Assembly (NCBI GenBank): GCA_014378465.1
Contig: JACMNQ010000015.1
Span: 62,001-126,000, forward strand
Reading direction: 5' to 3'
DNA: 64,000 nt
Origin: Oligoflexia bacterium
GTDB lineage: Bacteria; Bdellovibrionota; UBA1018
Each line of letters opens with the position of its first letter. Positions within the stretch are counted from its first letter, which is position 1. A model generated the notes under the pieces. That model worked only from the letters and a program-made list of their open reading frames with translations, was not told the DNA's origin and searched no databases. Shown in pieces: positions 17,395 to 28,905 of the stretch. Position numbers and translations under genes: made by a program.

Positions 17395-18303
17395 TCAGCG
17401 AGAGTTCTGGGAAACGGCCTGAACGTGAGCGCCCCCCGTCTGAGAAGCGACATTTTCCGTATGATAGGCTTCGAGGTAACTCGTGAGTGAACGAACATCC
17501 TTTTCACCGAGCTGAGGAGCGCCTTTGATGCGGGGGTGTCCAGAGGTAGCGAGAGCACGAGTCTTCTGAACTTCGGAGAGATCTGCGACTGAAGCACCCG
17601 GACCTGAAGTGTGGCAGCTCAGGCAATTCTGAACGAAAAGCTTCTCGCCGCGCATTGCCGCAGGATCCGCCCGGCGTTTCAGATACAGGGATGAATACCG
17701 CTCCCGGTAATTCGCGAACTCGATCTGCGAGATCTGAGGCACGAAAAGAGACTCAAGGGACATCCCCTCTTTTTTGATCGCTGAATTGGAAGTCCACGGT
17801 GCAACCGAATAGAAAGGTCCGTGAGAACCGAGACTCTTCAAATCGCGAGAGGTAGCCAGATAAAGGGGATACTTGACCACGAAGGCACGGGGAATCAGCG
17901 CTTGAGCGCCGGTGGAACTTTTCAGAATGACGAGATCGATCTGAGCCTTTTCGCCGGGAGTGAGACTTTTTAGAGCTGCGTCCACCAAAGCTGACAAAGA
18001 AGGTCCTTTGAATTGGGACACCTTGCCTGTCAGGGGATCCTTTTCCTGACTGGTGAGTTGCTGAGTTCCGGACATCGCTTCCTGAAAAGACCAGCTTTTC
18101 AAGGCTTTGGACTCCCCTTCATGCTTCCAGACCGCAGACAGACTCTCCGTACCGGAACCTGCTCCAAAAGCGGTGGCCGATGTCATTAAAGAAGGTAATA
18201 AAAGAGCGAAGGGCGCCAAAAGTGGAGCCAACGCCCTGCCGGACCTGATAGTGCGCCGAGTTATAAGACCCGGACACTGAAGAGCGCGCTCAAAACAAAT
18301 CAT
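17395..18303 (-). CDS. Periplasmic cytochrome c-type protein with a large N-terminal domain
   Basis: 302 residues. A long hydrophobic stretch (24-48) serves as signal or anchor. The C-terminal 90 residues form a class I-like cytochrome c domain with CLSCH (Cys227, Cys230, His231). The N-terminal 150 residues (VWKHEG..., later FVVKYPLYLATSRDL and YSVAPWTSNS) resemble the oxidoreductase-molybdopterin-like fold often fused to cytochromes, but I see no molybdenum-ligand cysteine, so the identity is uncertain. It lies upstream of gltX by 90 bases on the same strand. Confidence 0.65.
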   Translation of the reverse strand: MICFERALQCPGLITRRTIRSGRALAPLLAPFALLLPSLMTSATAFGAGSGTESLSAVWKHEGESKALKSWSFQEAMSGTQQLTSQEKDPLTGKVSQFKGPSLSALVDAALKSLTPGEKAQIDLVILKSSTGAQALIPRAFVVKYPLYLATSRDLKSLGSHGPFYSVAPWTSNSAIKKEGMSLESLFVPQISQIEFANYRERYSSLYLKRRADPAAMRGEKLFVQNCLSCHTSGPGASVADLSEVQKTRALATSGHPRIKGAPQLGEKDVRSLTSYLEAYHTENVASQTGGAHVQAVSQNSR

Positions 18304-18350
18304 CTCATAATTGCACCAGTACTCCCCACGAGTGTCAAGGTGCTTGATGG

Positions 18351-18474
18351 TTCCCCTTGGCCTGTGATACGCAGGGACCCGTCAACACCAAGGTCGCCTC
18401 AGGTTGTCGCTCCAGCTGCTACAAGCTGGGATGGTACCCGGGTAGGAAGTGGGCCACTCGCCCGCTTTTTTTTT
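18351..18474 (+). ncRNA. Structured RNA leader or small RNA upstream of rimP
   Basis: Several self-complementary elements lie in order: CCTTGG (18355-18360) with CCAAGG (18388-18393) enclosing CCTG/CAGG; CCAGCT (18412-18417) with AGCTGG (18424-18429); then TGGTACC (18432-18438); and finally a terminator stem with nine T (18449-18474). The order of hairpins plus terminator upstream of the rimP-nusA-infB operon suggests an attenuator or a stand-alone small RNA. It does not match SRP RNA, 6S RNA or a tRNA by eye. The left end is not defined. Confidence 0.45.
18449..18474 (+). terminator. Intrinsic terminator 92 bases before the rimP start
   Basis: The stem GTGGGC / GCCCGC (one G-U pair) has the loop CACTC and is followed by nine T. 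Because it precedes the rimP operon in the same direction, it either ends a small RNA or controls read-through into the operon. Confidence 0.7.
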
Positions 18475-18565
18475 GCCTCCAGTTTGACTTGAAGTTCTGA
18501 CGTTAAAGTTCTGATTTGATGGAGAGTTCCACAGAAGAATTCTCAAGAAAGTGTTCCAGGATCAC

Positions 18566-19372
18566 ATGACAGCTGCGAAGAAAATGGCGCAAGCCCAGAA
18601 GACCGCTCAGGCCGATCCGCTTGCAGCTTCATTGGAAACGACTGTGGCAACTTCTGTGGCTGACACTTTGAATGCGAAAATCGCAGCGATCATCGCGCCG
18701 TTCGGCTACGAGCTGGTCTACGTCGAACTCATCAACAACCGTCAAAGATTGATCAGAGTCTACATTGATCACGTCGACGCACACCTCGGACCCGATGCGG
18801 ACCGGGGTTACGGAGACCTTGGCATCGGAGTCGAAGACTGTGCCAAAGTTTCCAGGGCCCTCGACGAGCCGCTGGATCTCATGCCTGAAATGGAAACGAT
18901 CTTCAGCGGCACCTACGAGCTCGAAGTTTCTTCTCCGGGCATTGATCGCCCCCTTCGCCTCACGAAGGATTTTGAACGGTTCAAAGGACGCGAAGCTCGC
19001 GTTCATGTCTTCCGTCCACTGACCGCTGAAGAGATGGGCAATCCTCAATACCAGCAGAAGAATCCAAAGCAGAAAAATTTCATCGGTGTCCTCAAAGGGG
19101 TCAGGTCCGGTGCTCAGGGAGAAAGCGTCATACTGGTCATAGACCCCAGTCAAGGCTCTCTGAAGCATGTCCTTGGGAGTTCCAAGAAACAGGCCGGAAA
19201 GAAGTCCCCTAAAATCGCCAAAGCTCCGTCGCTCGGAGCCGAGGCACCTACAAACAGCGCGGAAGTGAAGACTGAAGACGGTCGAGATATCGTCCTCATT
19301 CCCCTTCCCCTCATATCCAAAGCGAATCTCGAACCAGACTTCGGGATTCTCGATAGCAAGGAGCTTTCATGA
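18566..19372 (+). CDS. rimP: Ribosome maturation factor RimP, extended
   Basis: 268 residues against about 150-170 usual. The N-terminal domain shows the RimP pattern (YELVYVELINNRQRLIRVYID, then DCAKVSRALD, and TYELEVSSPGIDRPL), acting in 30S subunit assembly. The extra length is a low-complexity Lys/Ala/Pro insertion of about 70 residues inside the C-terminal Sm-like domain, whose last strand (VLIPLPLISKANLEP) is retained. I start at ATG 18566 behind AGGA; GTG at 18551 in frame is an alternative. Its stop overlaps the nusA start (ATGA), so the two are coupled. Confidence 0.92.
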   Translation: MTAAKKMAQAQKTAQADPLAASLETTVATSVADTLNAKIAAIIAPFGYELVYVELINNRQRLIRVYIDHVDAHLGPDADRGYGDLGIGVEDCAKVSRALDEPLDLMPEMETIFSGTYELEVSSPGIDRPLRLTKDFERFKGREARVHVFRPLTAEEMGNPQYQQKNPKQKNFIGVLKGVRSGAQGESVILVIDPSQGSLKHVLGSSKKQAGKKSPKIAKAPSLGAEAPTNSAEVKTEDGRDIVLIPLPLISKANLEPDFGILDSKELS

Positions 19373-20787
19373 ACGCCTCTGATTTAACTCGTGTGATTGA
19401 ATCTGTTGGTAAAGATCGCGGTATCAAAAAGGAAATCATCATCAGCGCCCTCGAACAGGCCGTCCTGATGGCAGCTCAGAAGAAGTACGGGCAGAACGCC
19501 ATTCTCGAAGCGCATTATAACAATGATACCGGCGAAATCGATCTGTTCCTGTTCAAGAAGGTCGTCGAGTCCGACGAAGCCATGCTCGAAGAATCCGAAG
19601 AGATCATGATCGAAGAAGCCCACAAGCTCGATCCTGAAGCCGTGGTCGGCGATGAACTCGGGATCAAGGTCGAAACCCCTGACTTCGGCCGTATCGACGC
19701 CCAGACCGCAAAGCAGGTCATCTTTCAGAAGGTGCGCGATGCTGAACGCGAAATCATCTTCAATGAATACATTCACCGCAAGGGTGAGATCATCACCGGA
19801 ATCGCGCGTCGCATCGAACGCGGCAACCTCGTGATCGATCTGGGCAAGACGGACGCTCTTTTGCCACGCAACGAAATCATCCCGGGCGAACAGTTCAAGC
19901 CCGGTGACCGCGTTCAGGCTTACCTGTCTGACGTCGCCACCACCAGCCGTGGACCTCAGCTCTACCTGAGCCGCACTTCTCCGAAGTACCTCATGAAACT
20001 GTTTGAAGTCGAAGTTCCGGAAATCCGTGAAAGCATCGTTGAGATCAAACTCTGCGCTCGTGAGCCAGGCGCTCGCTCCAAGATCGCCGTCACTTCCAGA
20101 GACCGTGACGTGGATCCAGTCGGTGCTTGCGTCGGCATGAAGGGCATCCGCGTTCAGAACGTCATTCAGGAACTCAAGGGTGAGAAGATCGATATCATCC
20201 CGTGGTCGGACAATCCGGTCATGTTTGTTCGCTCCGCACTTTCTCCAGCCGAAATTTCTTCGGTGCGAATGGACGAGCGCAACAAGACGATGGAAATCAT
20301 GGTCGAAGACGATCAGCTTTCTCTCGCGATTGGTCGTAAGGGCCAGAACGTGCGATTGGCCGCTCAGCTGACCGGCTGGAGACTCGACATCGTCTCTCGC
20401 TCCAAGCTTTCCAAGCGCACTTCGGACGCCACATTCAACCTTCAGCACATTGATGGAGTGAATGAAACTCTGGCACAGGCCATTTACCAGGCCGGATACA
20501 TGAATGTTCGTCAGGTGGCAGACGCCTCTCTCGAAAACATCCAGAAGATCCCGGGCTACGACATTGCAGAAGCCGCTCAGAGTCTCAAGGACCGGGCAGC
20601 TTCGGTGGTTGAAAAAGCGGGCGACGCACTGGCCGGTCCATCCGCAAATGCAACATCCAGAACTGAAGACAAGGGAACCTTCTCGGCAACTCCCCCAAGT
20701 CAGCTGAAAGATGCTAAAACATTGGCTGAAGAGCGCTTGCGCGAAATGATGCGTCAAGCAGGTGGAGACTCTGGCAAGAAAGATTAA
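19369..20787 (+). CDS. nusA: Transcription termination/antitermination protein NusA
   Basis: 472 residues. The order is the RNA-polymerase-binding N-terminal domain (to about 125), an S1 domain (about 135-200, GEIITGIARRIERGNLVIDLG), two KH domains (GACVGMKGIRVQ and IGRKGQNVRLAAQLTGW carry the GxxG loops), and a single C-terminal helix-hairpin-helix unit (about 360-410). It ends in a disordered tail. The second acidic repeat of enteric NusA is not seen. It binds nascent RNA and the polymerase, modulating pausing and termination. It overlaps rimP by four bases and precedes infB by 106 bases, the conserved operon order. Confidence 0.97.
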   Translation: MNASDLTRVIESVGKDRGIKKEIIISALEQAVLMAAQKKYGQNAILEAHYNNDTGEIDLFLFKKVVESDEAMLEESEEIMIEEAHKLDPEAVVGDELGIKVETPDFGRIDAQTAKQVIFQKVRDAEREIIFNEYIHRKGEIITGIARRIERGNLVIDLGKTDALLPRNEIIPGEQFKPGDRVQAYLSDVATTSRGPQLYLSRTSPKYLMKLFEVEVPEIRESIVEIKLCAREPGARSKIAVTSRDRDVDPVGACVGMKGIRVQNVIQELKGEKIDIIPWSDNPVMFVRSALSPAEISSVRMDERNKTMEIMVEDDQLSLAIGRKGQNVRLAAQLTGWRLDIVSRSKLSKRTSDATFNLQHIDGVNETLAQAIYQAGYMNVRQVADASLENIQKIPGYDIAEAAQSLKDRAASVVEKAGDALAGPSANATSRTEDKGTFSATPPSQLKDAKTLAEERLREMMRQAGGDSGKKD

Positions 20788-20893
20788 ACCGGAAGCGAGT
20801 CTCACGGAATCCAACTAACCACCTACCAGCGCTTTATAAAAGATTGACCTGAATCAGGTTGCACTTAAAAGATTGAAATGACGAGGAATTCGA

Positions 20894-23803
<2,910 letters not shown>

Positions 23804-23816
23804 GTAAAATCAAAAG

Positions 23817-23868
23817 ACGGGGCCTGCCGCCGGCTGAAAAGCCGATTTGCGCTGGCCCCGTTTTTTTT
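23817..23868 (+). terminator. Intrinsic terminator after infB
   Basis: The eight-pair stem ACGGGGCC / GGCCCCGT encloses an inner hairpin (CGGC-tgaaaa-GCCG) and is followed by eight T. It separates infB from rbfA, so rbfA-truB may need partial read-through or their own promoter. Confidence 0.85.
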
Positions 23869-23927
23869 CCCAAATATGAAAAGCCACAAAAGTTTCAGAA
23901 GTTTTCAGAAAGATTAAAGAAGTCGTT

Positions 23928-24398
23928 ATGCAAGATACCCGCAAAGCCCGCCTGGCCGCAGTCATCCAGGAAGAACTCTCCATGATCGTTCCTCGCGAGA
24001 TCAAAGATCCGCGAGTGCCTGCCGTCACGTTCACTTCGGTGGAAATGAGTCCGGACGGAAGTCAGGCGACTCTCATGGTGGCGATCTTCGGTGGGGCGGA
24101 AGCCGCATTCGAAGGCAAGGGTGTCCCACCCCTTTCTGAAAAGGGCGCCCAGCTTCGCATGCAGGATTGCATCGATGGCCTGACGTCCGCAACGGGGTAC
24201 CTGCGCCGCCATCTGGCCAAGATCCTGACCGTTCGTCATGTGCCCAATCTGATTTTCAAAGCTGACCGCGGACTCGAGAACACCATGCGGGTGCATGATC
24301 TTCTTCAGCAGATCGCGTCTGAGCCTGTGGTCGAAAATGACATGACGGACGTAGACAAGACATCAGCTACCAAGGATTCTCCGAAATCATCCAGCTGA
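23928..24398 (+). CDS. rbfA: Ribosome-binding factor A
   Basis: 156 residues, slightly longer than usual. The family pattern is clear: TRKARLAAVIQEELSMIVPREIKDPRV at the start, a KH-type core with the VTFTSVEMSPDGSQA strand pair and LRRHLAKILTVRHVPNLIF. The last 30 residues are an acidic/Ser tail. It assists 16S rRNA 5' end maturation and 30S assembly. It lies 60 bases after the infB terminator and about 34 bases before truB. Confidence 0.95.
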   Translation: MQDTRKARLAAVIQEELSMIVPREIKDPRVPAVTFTSVEMSPDGSQATLMVAIFGGAEAAFEGKGVPPLSEKGAQLRMQDCIDGLTSATGYLRRHLAKILTVRHVPNLIFKADRGLENTMRVHDLLQQIASEPVVENDMTDVDKTSATKDSPKSSS

Positions 24399-24432
24399 GT
24401 TTTTGTGGGCAGGTGCCCGATGGAAGGTCACT

Positions 24433-25473
24433 GTGGAATTTTCAGATCTCGCGCGTCTCAACGGCGCCTTTCTCGTGCACAAACCCCAGGGCATCAGCTC
24501 GTTCGGCGTGATTGAGCGCCTCGAAAAGGCCCTGCGCGCGAAGACCGGTGCCAGACGAAAGGATCTGCCCAAGATGGGACATGGGGGGACTCTTGACCCT
24601 TTCGCGACGGGCCTGCTGGTCGTGTGCGTCGGAAATGGTGTGAAGCTTTCTCGCTACCTGCTGGGTTCAAAAAAGACTTATTCCGGCACTCTGTGGTTTG
24701 GACAGACGACCGCATCAGGGGACCCGACCAATCCCATCACCGAAACATCCCCGAATCTGCCGGAGTCCCAGGTGCAACTTCAGCGCATGGCGGATGAATG
24801 GTGCACTGCACCCTACCCCCAGATTCCGCCGATGCATTCGGCTAAAAAGAAAGACGGCAAACCTCTCTACGAACTCGCGCGCCAGGGGATCGAGATCGAA
24901 CGTGAAGCGAAAATCTGTCAGCTGAGTGACTTCAAGATTCTGGCCCTCGACTTCGCCAAAGCTCCGTTTGAGATCACGTGCACCTCGGGGACTTACATCC
25001 GGGTCGTGGCTCATGACTTTGGACGGAAAGTCGGTTCGGTCGCGATGCTCGAGACTCTGCACCGGCTGGGTTCAGGCAAATTCAGAATAGAAAATGCCTG
25101 CACCCTCGAACAGTTCGAAGCAGCGGACGAAAGCTGGGACCAGCTCCCCTCTTACGTGAGTTTCGATGAAATGCTCGACGGCTATCCCAGTGCGGTCGCG
25201 ACTGCCGAAGAAAAGCTCGGACTCATTCAGGGCAAGCAGCAAACTTTGATCCCGATTCTCACGCGTGTTGGATTGTTTCCGACATCGGCGGAAAATTTTC
25301 GTTCAACTTCGGCCGGGGCTTCTGTCGAACCTGCCGCCGAAATCGACGACCACGAAATTTGCGTGATGATTTATGAATCACGGAAGCTCATCGCCGTGGC
25401 GAGACGAACGAGTGGACCTCACTCGGCCACCGGTCCGAGCGCCGGCTGGCAGATTGAGCGCGTTTTCACCTGA
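24433..25473 (+). CDS. truB: tRNA pseudouridine(55) synthase
   Basis: 346 residues. The catalytic aspartate lies in GHGGTLDPFATGLL, and the other family segments are seen (NGAFLVHKPQGISSF at the start, PPMHSAKKKDGKPLYELAR, and CTSGTYIRVVAHDFG). It makes pseudouridine 55 in the T loop of tRNAs. The GTG at 24433 is chosen because GGAAGG sits five bases upstream and the next residues match the family start; an upstream TTG is open. The C-terminal 100 residues are longer than the minimal enzyme. Confidence 0.95.
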   Translation: MEFSDLARLNGAFLVHKPQGISSFGVIERLEKALRAKTGARRKDLPKMGHGGTLDPFATGLLVVCVGNGVKLSRYLLGSKKTYSGTLWFGQTTASGDPTNPITETSPNLPESQVQLQRMADEWCTAPYPQIPPMHSAKKKDGKPLYELARQGIEIEREAKICQLSDFKILALDFAKAPFEITCTSGTYIRVVAHDFGRKVGSVAMLETLHRLGSGKFRIENACTLEQFEAADESWDQLPSYVSFDEMLDGYPSAVATAEEKLGLIQGKQQTLIPILTRVGLFPTSAENFRSTSAGASVEPAAEIDDHEICVMIYESRKLIAVARRTSGPHSATGPSAGWQIERVFT

Positions 25474-25504
25474 AAAATCGCTTCCGAAAGGCAGCTCGCT
25501 GACT

Positions 25505-25529
25505 GGGGGCGGGGGGGTGCCCCCCCCCC
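25505..25529. other. G-run/C-run hairpin between convergent genes
   Basis: GGGGGCGGGGGGG is followed after TG by ten C, allowing a stem of about ten G-C pairs. It lies between the stop of truB and the stop of the opposing gene. No T tract follows, so it is not a standard intrinsic terminator, but it may stop polymerase from either side. The long homopolymers could also be error-prone in sequencing. Confidence 0.5.
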
Positions 25530-26450
25530 TCAACGAAGGGTGCGGAATTCCTTCTGATAGCGCTCGGCTTCTTCCGAATCAATGTGGGTCCAGCTCACGG
25601 GGCCCTGGGCTTTCCACTTCTGCGCCTGAGCGTCAAGAAGTTCGAAAGCCGCTCCCGTTTCGGCTTTGAGCGGAATTTCAACCGCGAGGTAAGTGTAAAA
25701 AGACTGCACGGATTCATTATTGATGAACTGAGTGATGTAGTATTTATCCGCCGCGCGAGCGATCATCGGAAGGCAGCCCGTGAGGACCTGGGGCTCAACT
25801 TTGGCAGGCTCGGTGAAAATTGTCTCGAGGTACCAGCACACTTCATGAGGGTCATGCCCAGTCTGCGCGTTCGAAGCCGTCAGGGGACCACTCACATGAA
25901 GGGCATCGTAAAAATGAAGCAGCATCGAGACCGGCCGGTCCTTGCCTGAGATTGGCAGGTGAGTCTGCGCCACCCAGTAGGATTCACCACTCGCACCTTG
26001 AGCTTCAAACGCATGAAAGAGGGATTCAGTCTGAGTCTTTTCGCCTTCGGGGGTGGCGGGCCGTTGAAAACGCGTTTCGACGGAGTCCTTTTCAAGATTC
26101 TTCAGTCGGTCGAAATAGGCTTTTTGCAGCACGCTCACGGGCATGGTCTTGAGCTCCGCTTCCCATTTCGCATTCGAAGCATCCGAACGGGGAATTCCAA
26201 CCTGAATGAGTGCCCCATTCTCACCTCGAATATCCGCGAACTGCTCACCTGACTTCAGCACTCCCGCACTCGTAGTGAGCAGCTGATCTTCATTTTCGCC
26301 GGGGATGGCTTGAAAGGATTTTGGCGCACCATTCGAATGTACCTTGCGTGCACGCGTGTTCTCACTCCGAGCCACGCCCAGCAGGGCGCCCAGGGTTCCG
26401 GCAGTCAGGAAGAAAAGGCAGATGAGAATTCGGTTCAAATTCAAGGTCAT
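25530..26450 (-). CDS. Secreted protein of unknown function
   Basis: 306 residues with an N-terminal hydrophobic anchor or signal (residues 7-27). The rest is soluble, with scattered Trp/Tyr and a cysteine pair (HEVCWYLETIF and LTGCLPMIARA). No family or catalytic motif was recognised. It is the last gene of a minus-strand set with the small acidic protein and the aspartic protease, separated by only 31 bases from the former, so co-transcription is likely. Confidence 0.6.
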   Translation of the reverse strand: MTLNLNRILICLFFLTAGTLGALLGVARSENTRARKVHSNGAPKSFQAIPGENEDQLLTTSAGVLKSGEQFADIRGENGALIQVGIPRSDASNAKWEAELKTMPVSVLQKAYFDRLKNLEKDSVETRFQRPATPEGEKTQTESLFHAFEAQGASGESYWVAQTHLPISGKDRPVSMLLHFYDALHVSGPLTASNAQTGHDPHEVCWYLETIFTEPAKVEPQVLTGCLPMIARAADKYYITQFINNESVQSFYTYLAVEIPLKAETGAAFELLDAQAQKWKAQGPVSWTHIDSEEAERYQKEFRTLR

Positions 26451-26481
26451 GAGGATTCCAGCCTAACAGACTCTCCGAAAT

Positions 26482-26964
26482 TCATTCAATCTCTTCGTCA
26501 GGGAACTCAGCGCCCAGCTTCTCAAGCTCGTCGTCCGCTTCGCTGTCGGCATCTCCATCTTGTGAGTGCTGATCCTGGTCTTCCACCCATTTGTAGACCG
26601 TCACGATGAGGACCGTGTCCGGCCCGAGCGGGATATCTGGAAACGCATCAGGCCAGAACTCCCGGTACTCTTCCCGAAAGGCGTCTGGATCGGAGTCGAG
26701 ACCGATGCCGTTGAGCAGCACCGGGCTGGGGTGGGCAAAGGTCGTCTCGAGTGCGTTCGTGACCAGCGCATGTCCCTGCGGTCTCTCATCATAGTCATGG
26801 ACCAGAACGTGAGTGCCGATGGACTTGAGGTGTCGAGCGGTGATGCCCGGCTCGAGTTTCTCCAGGTGGTCCCTGGGTTCGCAAGTCGTCAGAGTCTGAC
26901 CGGCCTTGAGCAACGCGATCTGGTCTTCGGATAGAAAGCAGACGGATTCCTTTTCGGTTTTCAC
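26482..26964 (-). CDS. Small acidic cytoplasmic protein of unknown function
   Basis: 160 residues starting at GTG, whose bases overlap the stop of the upstream protease (GTGA), with GGGAGA about seven bases before. No signal peptide. The C-terminal 40 residues are strongly acidic (Asp/Glu/Ser). The body contains a PxxF/W-rich turn (EFWPDAFPDIPLGPD). The coupling to the protease gene suggests a regulatory or immunity-like partner, but this is inference only. Confidence 0.6.
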   Translation of the reverse strand: MKTEKESVCFLSEDQIALLKAGQTLTTCEPRDHLEKLEPGITARHLKSIGTHVLVHDYDERPQGHALVTNALETTFAHPSPVLLNGIGLDSDPDAFREEYREFWPDAFPDIPLGPDTVLIVTVYKWVEDQDQHSQDGDADSEADDELEKLGAEFPDEEIE

Positions 26965-28844
26965 TTCAATTCTCCCACATTTCCCGCCGCGAGACTGAGG
27001 ACTCCGTTTTTCAAAATCGGATTCTTCACGACCTTGCCCAGTTTGGTCGTATGGCGAGTCCCCACATCCCATTCCAGTTTCACGGCAGTGCCGAAAGCGC
27101 CTGCGAGTCGTTGATTGATGTTCCAGAGATCGAGCTCTTCGATCGGCTTCGAATCGACCTGGGTCAGGCGAGTGCCCACTTTGATTCCGGTCTGCTTCGC
27201 GAAGAGCGCGGCTGAGGACTTCGGTGCGATCGACACGACCTGAAGGATGCGGTCACCCTGGTCGCTTTCGTATTTGAAACGCACGCCCAGTCCCGATTCA
27301 TTTCTGTAGATCCGGGTCTGCAGAGTCTTCTCAGTGAACCAGATGCGCCCATGACTCAGATCCAGAGTCGTGTCCCCTCGTCCAAGAATCGGCATCCCGA
27401 CATTGGCAATCTTTCCATGGGAGAAGCGAAGTCCATTTTTGTCCTGAGGCGAAGCGTCGATGCGAGTGGCGATCTTCTGCGAGCCGCAGGTCAGAGTCCA
27501 GGGAGTCTTCCGAGCTTTCTCAAACTGAGTGGCATGGACTTCGAGAGCGTATTCGCTGCCGGTATCCCACCGAGCTCCCACCACCGGCGGAGCGGCTTTC
27601 GAAGCGAGGCTACCCGTATCCGCGATGCAGGCGGCGCTGATCAGGTCACCGGTTGAAGTCGTGCTCACTTCCGTCCAGGGCCGAGCCGCTTCGTGATGAA
27701 ATCCGGCGCGGGGCCAGAGGATGATCTCCACCGGCGGACCTGCTCTGAATTCAACTGCATACTGCCTGAGAAAATCGATGCCCAGCACTCCATCACAGCA
27801 GGTGCTGACGAATTGCGGAGGAATGAAGAGCTCCGTCTCGGTCATGAGAAGATCCTTGAAAGGAATTTCCTGATTTCCCAGTGAGAGAGTGTAGCCCCCG
27901 ATCGCTCGCGCCACGGCGGAGCCCTCCGCCCATTTCACTTTCTGAGCATGAAGCCCCTTGAGAACGAGCGCTTCAGGAGGGATGCCCTGTCCTGCGAGAA
28001 AGTCCGGCGAAATCAGGCTGTGCAGTGACCCTGAATCCAGGAGAAACTGGCCATTCAGGCGCTTTCCGCCGACATCCATCGAGAGACGAATCGTGTACAG
28101 ACCATTCCAGCGCCGTGCCGGGAGTCGCGCGAAGATCTGCTCACTGCCGGTTGGCGGCACTGGATCAAAAATTTCCTGACCCCGGAGTGCAAGAGACTGG
28201 GCGGGTTGAATCTTCTTCACGGCAGTCACCGGTTTTCCGGACAGGCAGGTGGTGCGGTAGGATTTCCACTCGGCAAGGCGGGCCTGATGCTTGCCTTCGG
28301 CCTGCCACTCGACTTCGAGTCCATCGAGCCACTCGGCAAAAAGTCGACGCCCTTCCATCAAGGCCTTCTCTTCTTTCGATTCGTTCACCCGGTTGAGCTG
28401 CAGCGTGAGTTTCTGCAACTTGTCACTGAGGAGTTCATCCCAATGCTTCGCGGCAGCTTCGCCCGCGATCTGTGTCCCTTCTGCAGTGGAGAACCAGGCA
28501 TTGGGTTCGCGCTGACAGCTGAAAGTGGAAATTTCCTGGTACCAGGGCCCCGGTGCTCGAGTGTACACGCGAGTGAGCGAAACCACTTGCGCCAGGATGA
28601 CGCCGTAGTGTCCCTGACGGTAATCCGCTTTGAGGCCTTCGGCTCTGACGTCCCGGTTCAAGAGCCAGTTCTGACGATGGGGATTGAGTTCAAGTGGATC
28701 CAGATCCCAGACTTTTTCAGTCGTGAGGGGTTCCGTCGCGGTCTGAGTCTTCGCGCTCAAGAGAATGGAATGACCGGACTGCGCTCCCTGTGCCGTGGAC
28801 ATGAAAAGCGCAAGGAGCGGGAACAGGGCGAAAGTTTTTATCAC
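26961..28844 (-). CDS. Exported bilobal pepsin-like aspartic protease with C-terminal PDZ domain
   Basis: 627 residues with a signal peptide (1-20). After a helical 220-residue region come two aspartic-protease half-sites in one chain: FLLDSGS (Asp270) with the hydrophobic-hydrophobic-Gly motif VLG at 353-355, and ARWDTGS (Asp427) with ILG at 486-488. The 157-residue spacing is that of a bilobal pepsin fold rather than a dimeric retropepsin. Residues about 518-592 look like a PDZ domain (GLGVRF..., then VGTRLTQVDSKPIEEL). A periplasmic endopeptidase with substrate recognition through PDZ is inferred. It heads the minus-strand set. Confidence 0.7.
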   Translation of the reverse strand: MIKTFALFPLLALFMSTAQGAQSGHSILLSAKTQTATEPLTTEKVWDLDPLELNPHRQNWLLNRDVRAEGLKADYRQGHYGVILAQVVSLTRVYTRAPGPWYQEISTFSCQREPNAWFSTAEGTQIAGEAAAKHWDELLSDKLQKLTLQLNRVNESKEEKALMEGRRLFAEWLDGLEVEWQAEGKHQARLAEWKSYRTTCLSGKPVTAVKKIQPAQSLALRGQEIFDPVPPTGSEQIFARLPARRWNGLYTIRLSMDVGGKRLNGQFLLDSGSLHSLISPDFLAGQGIPPEALVLKGLHAQKVKWAEGSAVARAIGGYTLSLGNQEIPFKDLLMTETELFIPPQFVSTCCDGVLGIDFLRQYAVEFRAGPPVEIILWPRAGFHHEAARPWTEVSTTSTGDLISAACIADTGSLASKAAPPVVGARWDTGSEYALEVHATQFEKARKTPWTLTCGSQKIATRIDASPQDKNGLRFSHGKIANVGMPILGRGDTTLDLSHGRIWFTEKTLQTRIYRNESGLGVRFKYESDQGDRILQVVSIAPKSSAALFAKQTGIKVGTRLTQVDSKPIEELDLWNINQRLAGAFGTAVKLEWDVGTRHTTKLGKVVKNPILKNGVLSLAAGNVGELK

Positions 28845-28905
28845 TCAAGCACTTTAAGAGAGAAAAGCCTGTTCTTTCAATCGGTATTTTGAGAAATATC
28901 AGGGA

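Noticed and set aside
18351-18474. SRP RNA, 6S RNA or T-box identity for the structured leader
   Set aside because: The conserved SRP tetraloop region is absent, no 6S-type central bubble is seen, and no T-box specifier stem or amino-acid gene is present.
19384-20814. Long minus-strand open frame opposite nusA
   Set aside because: It mirrors the strongly biased codons of nusA and has no family likeness; nusA itself is certain.
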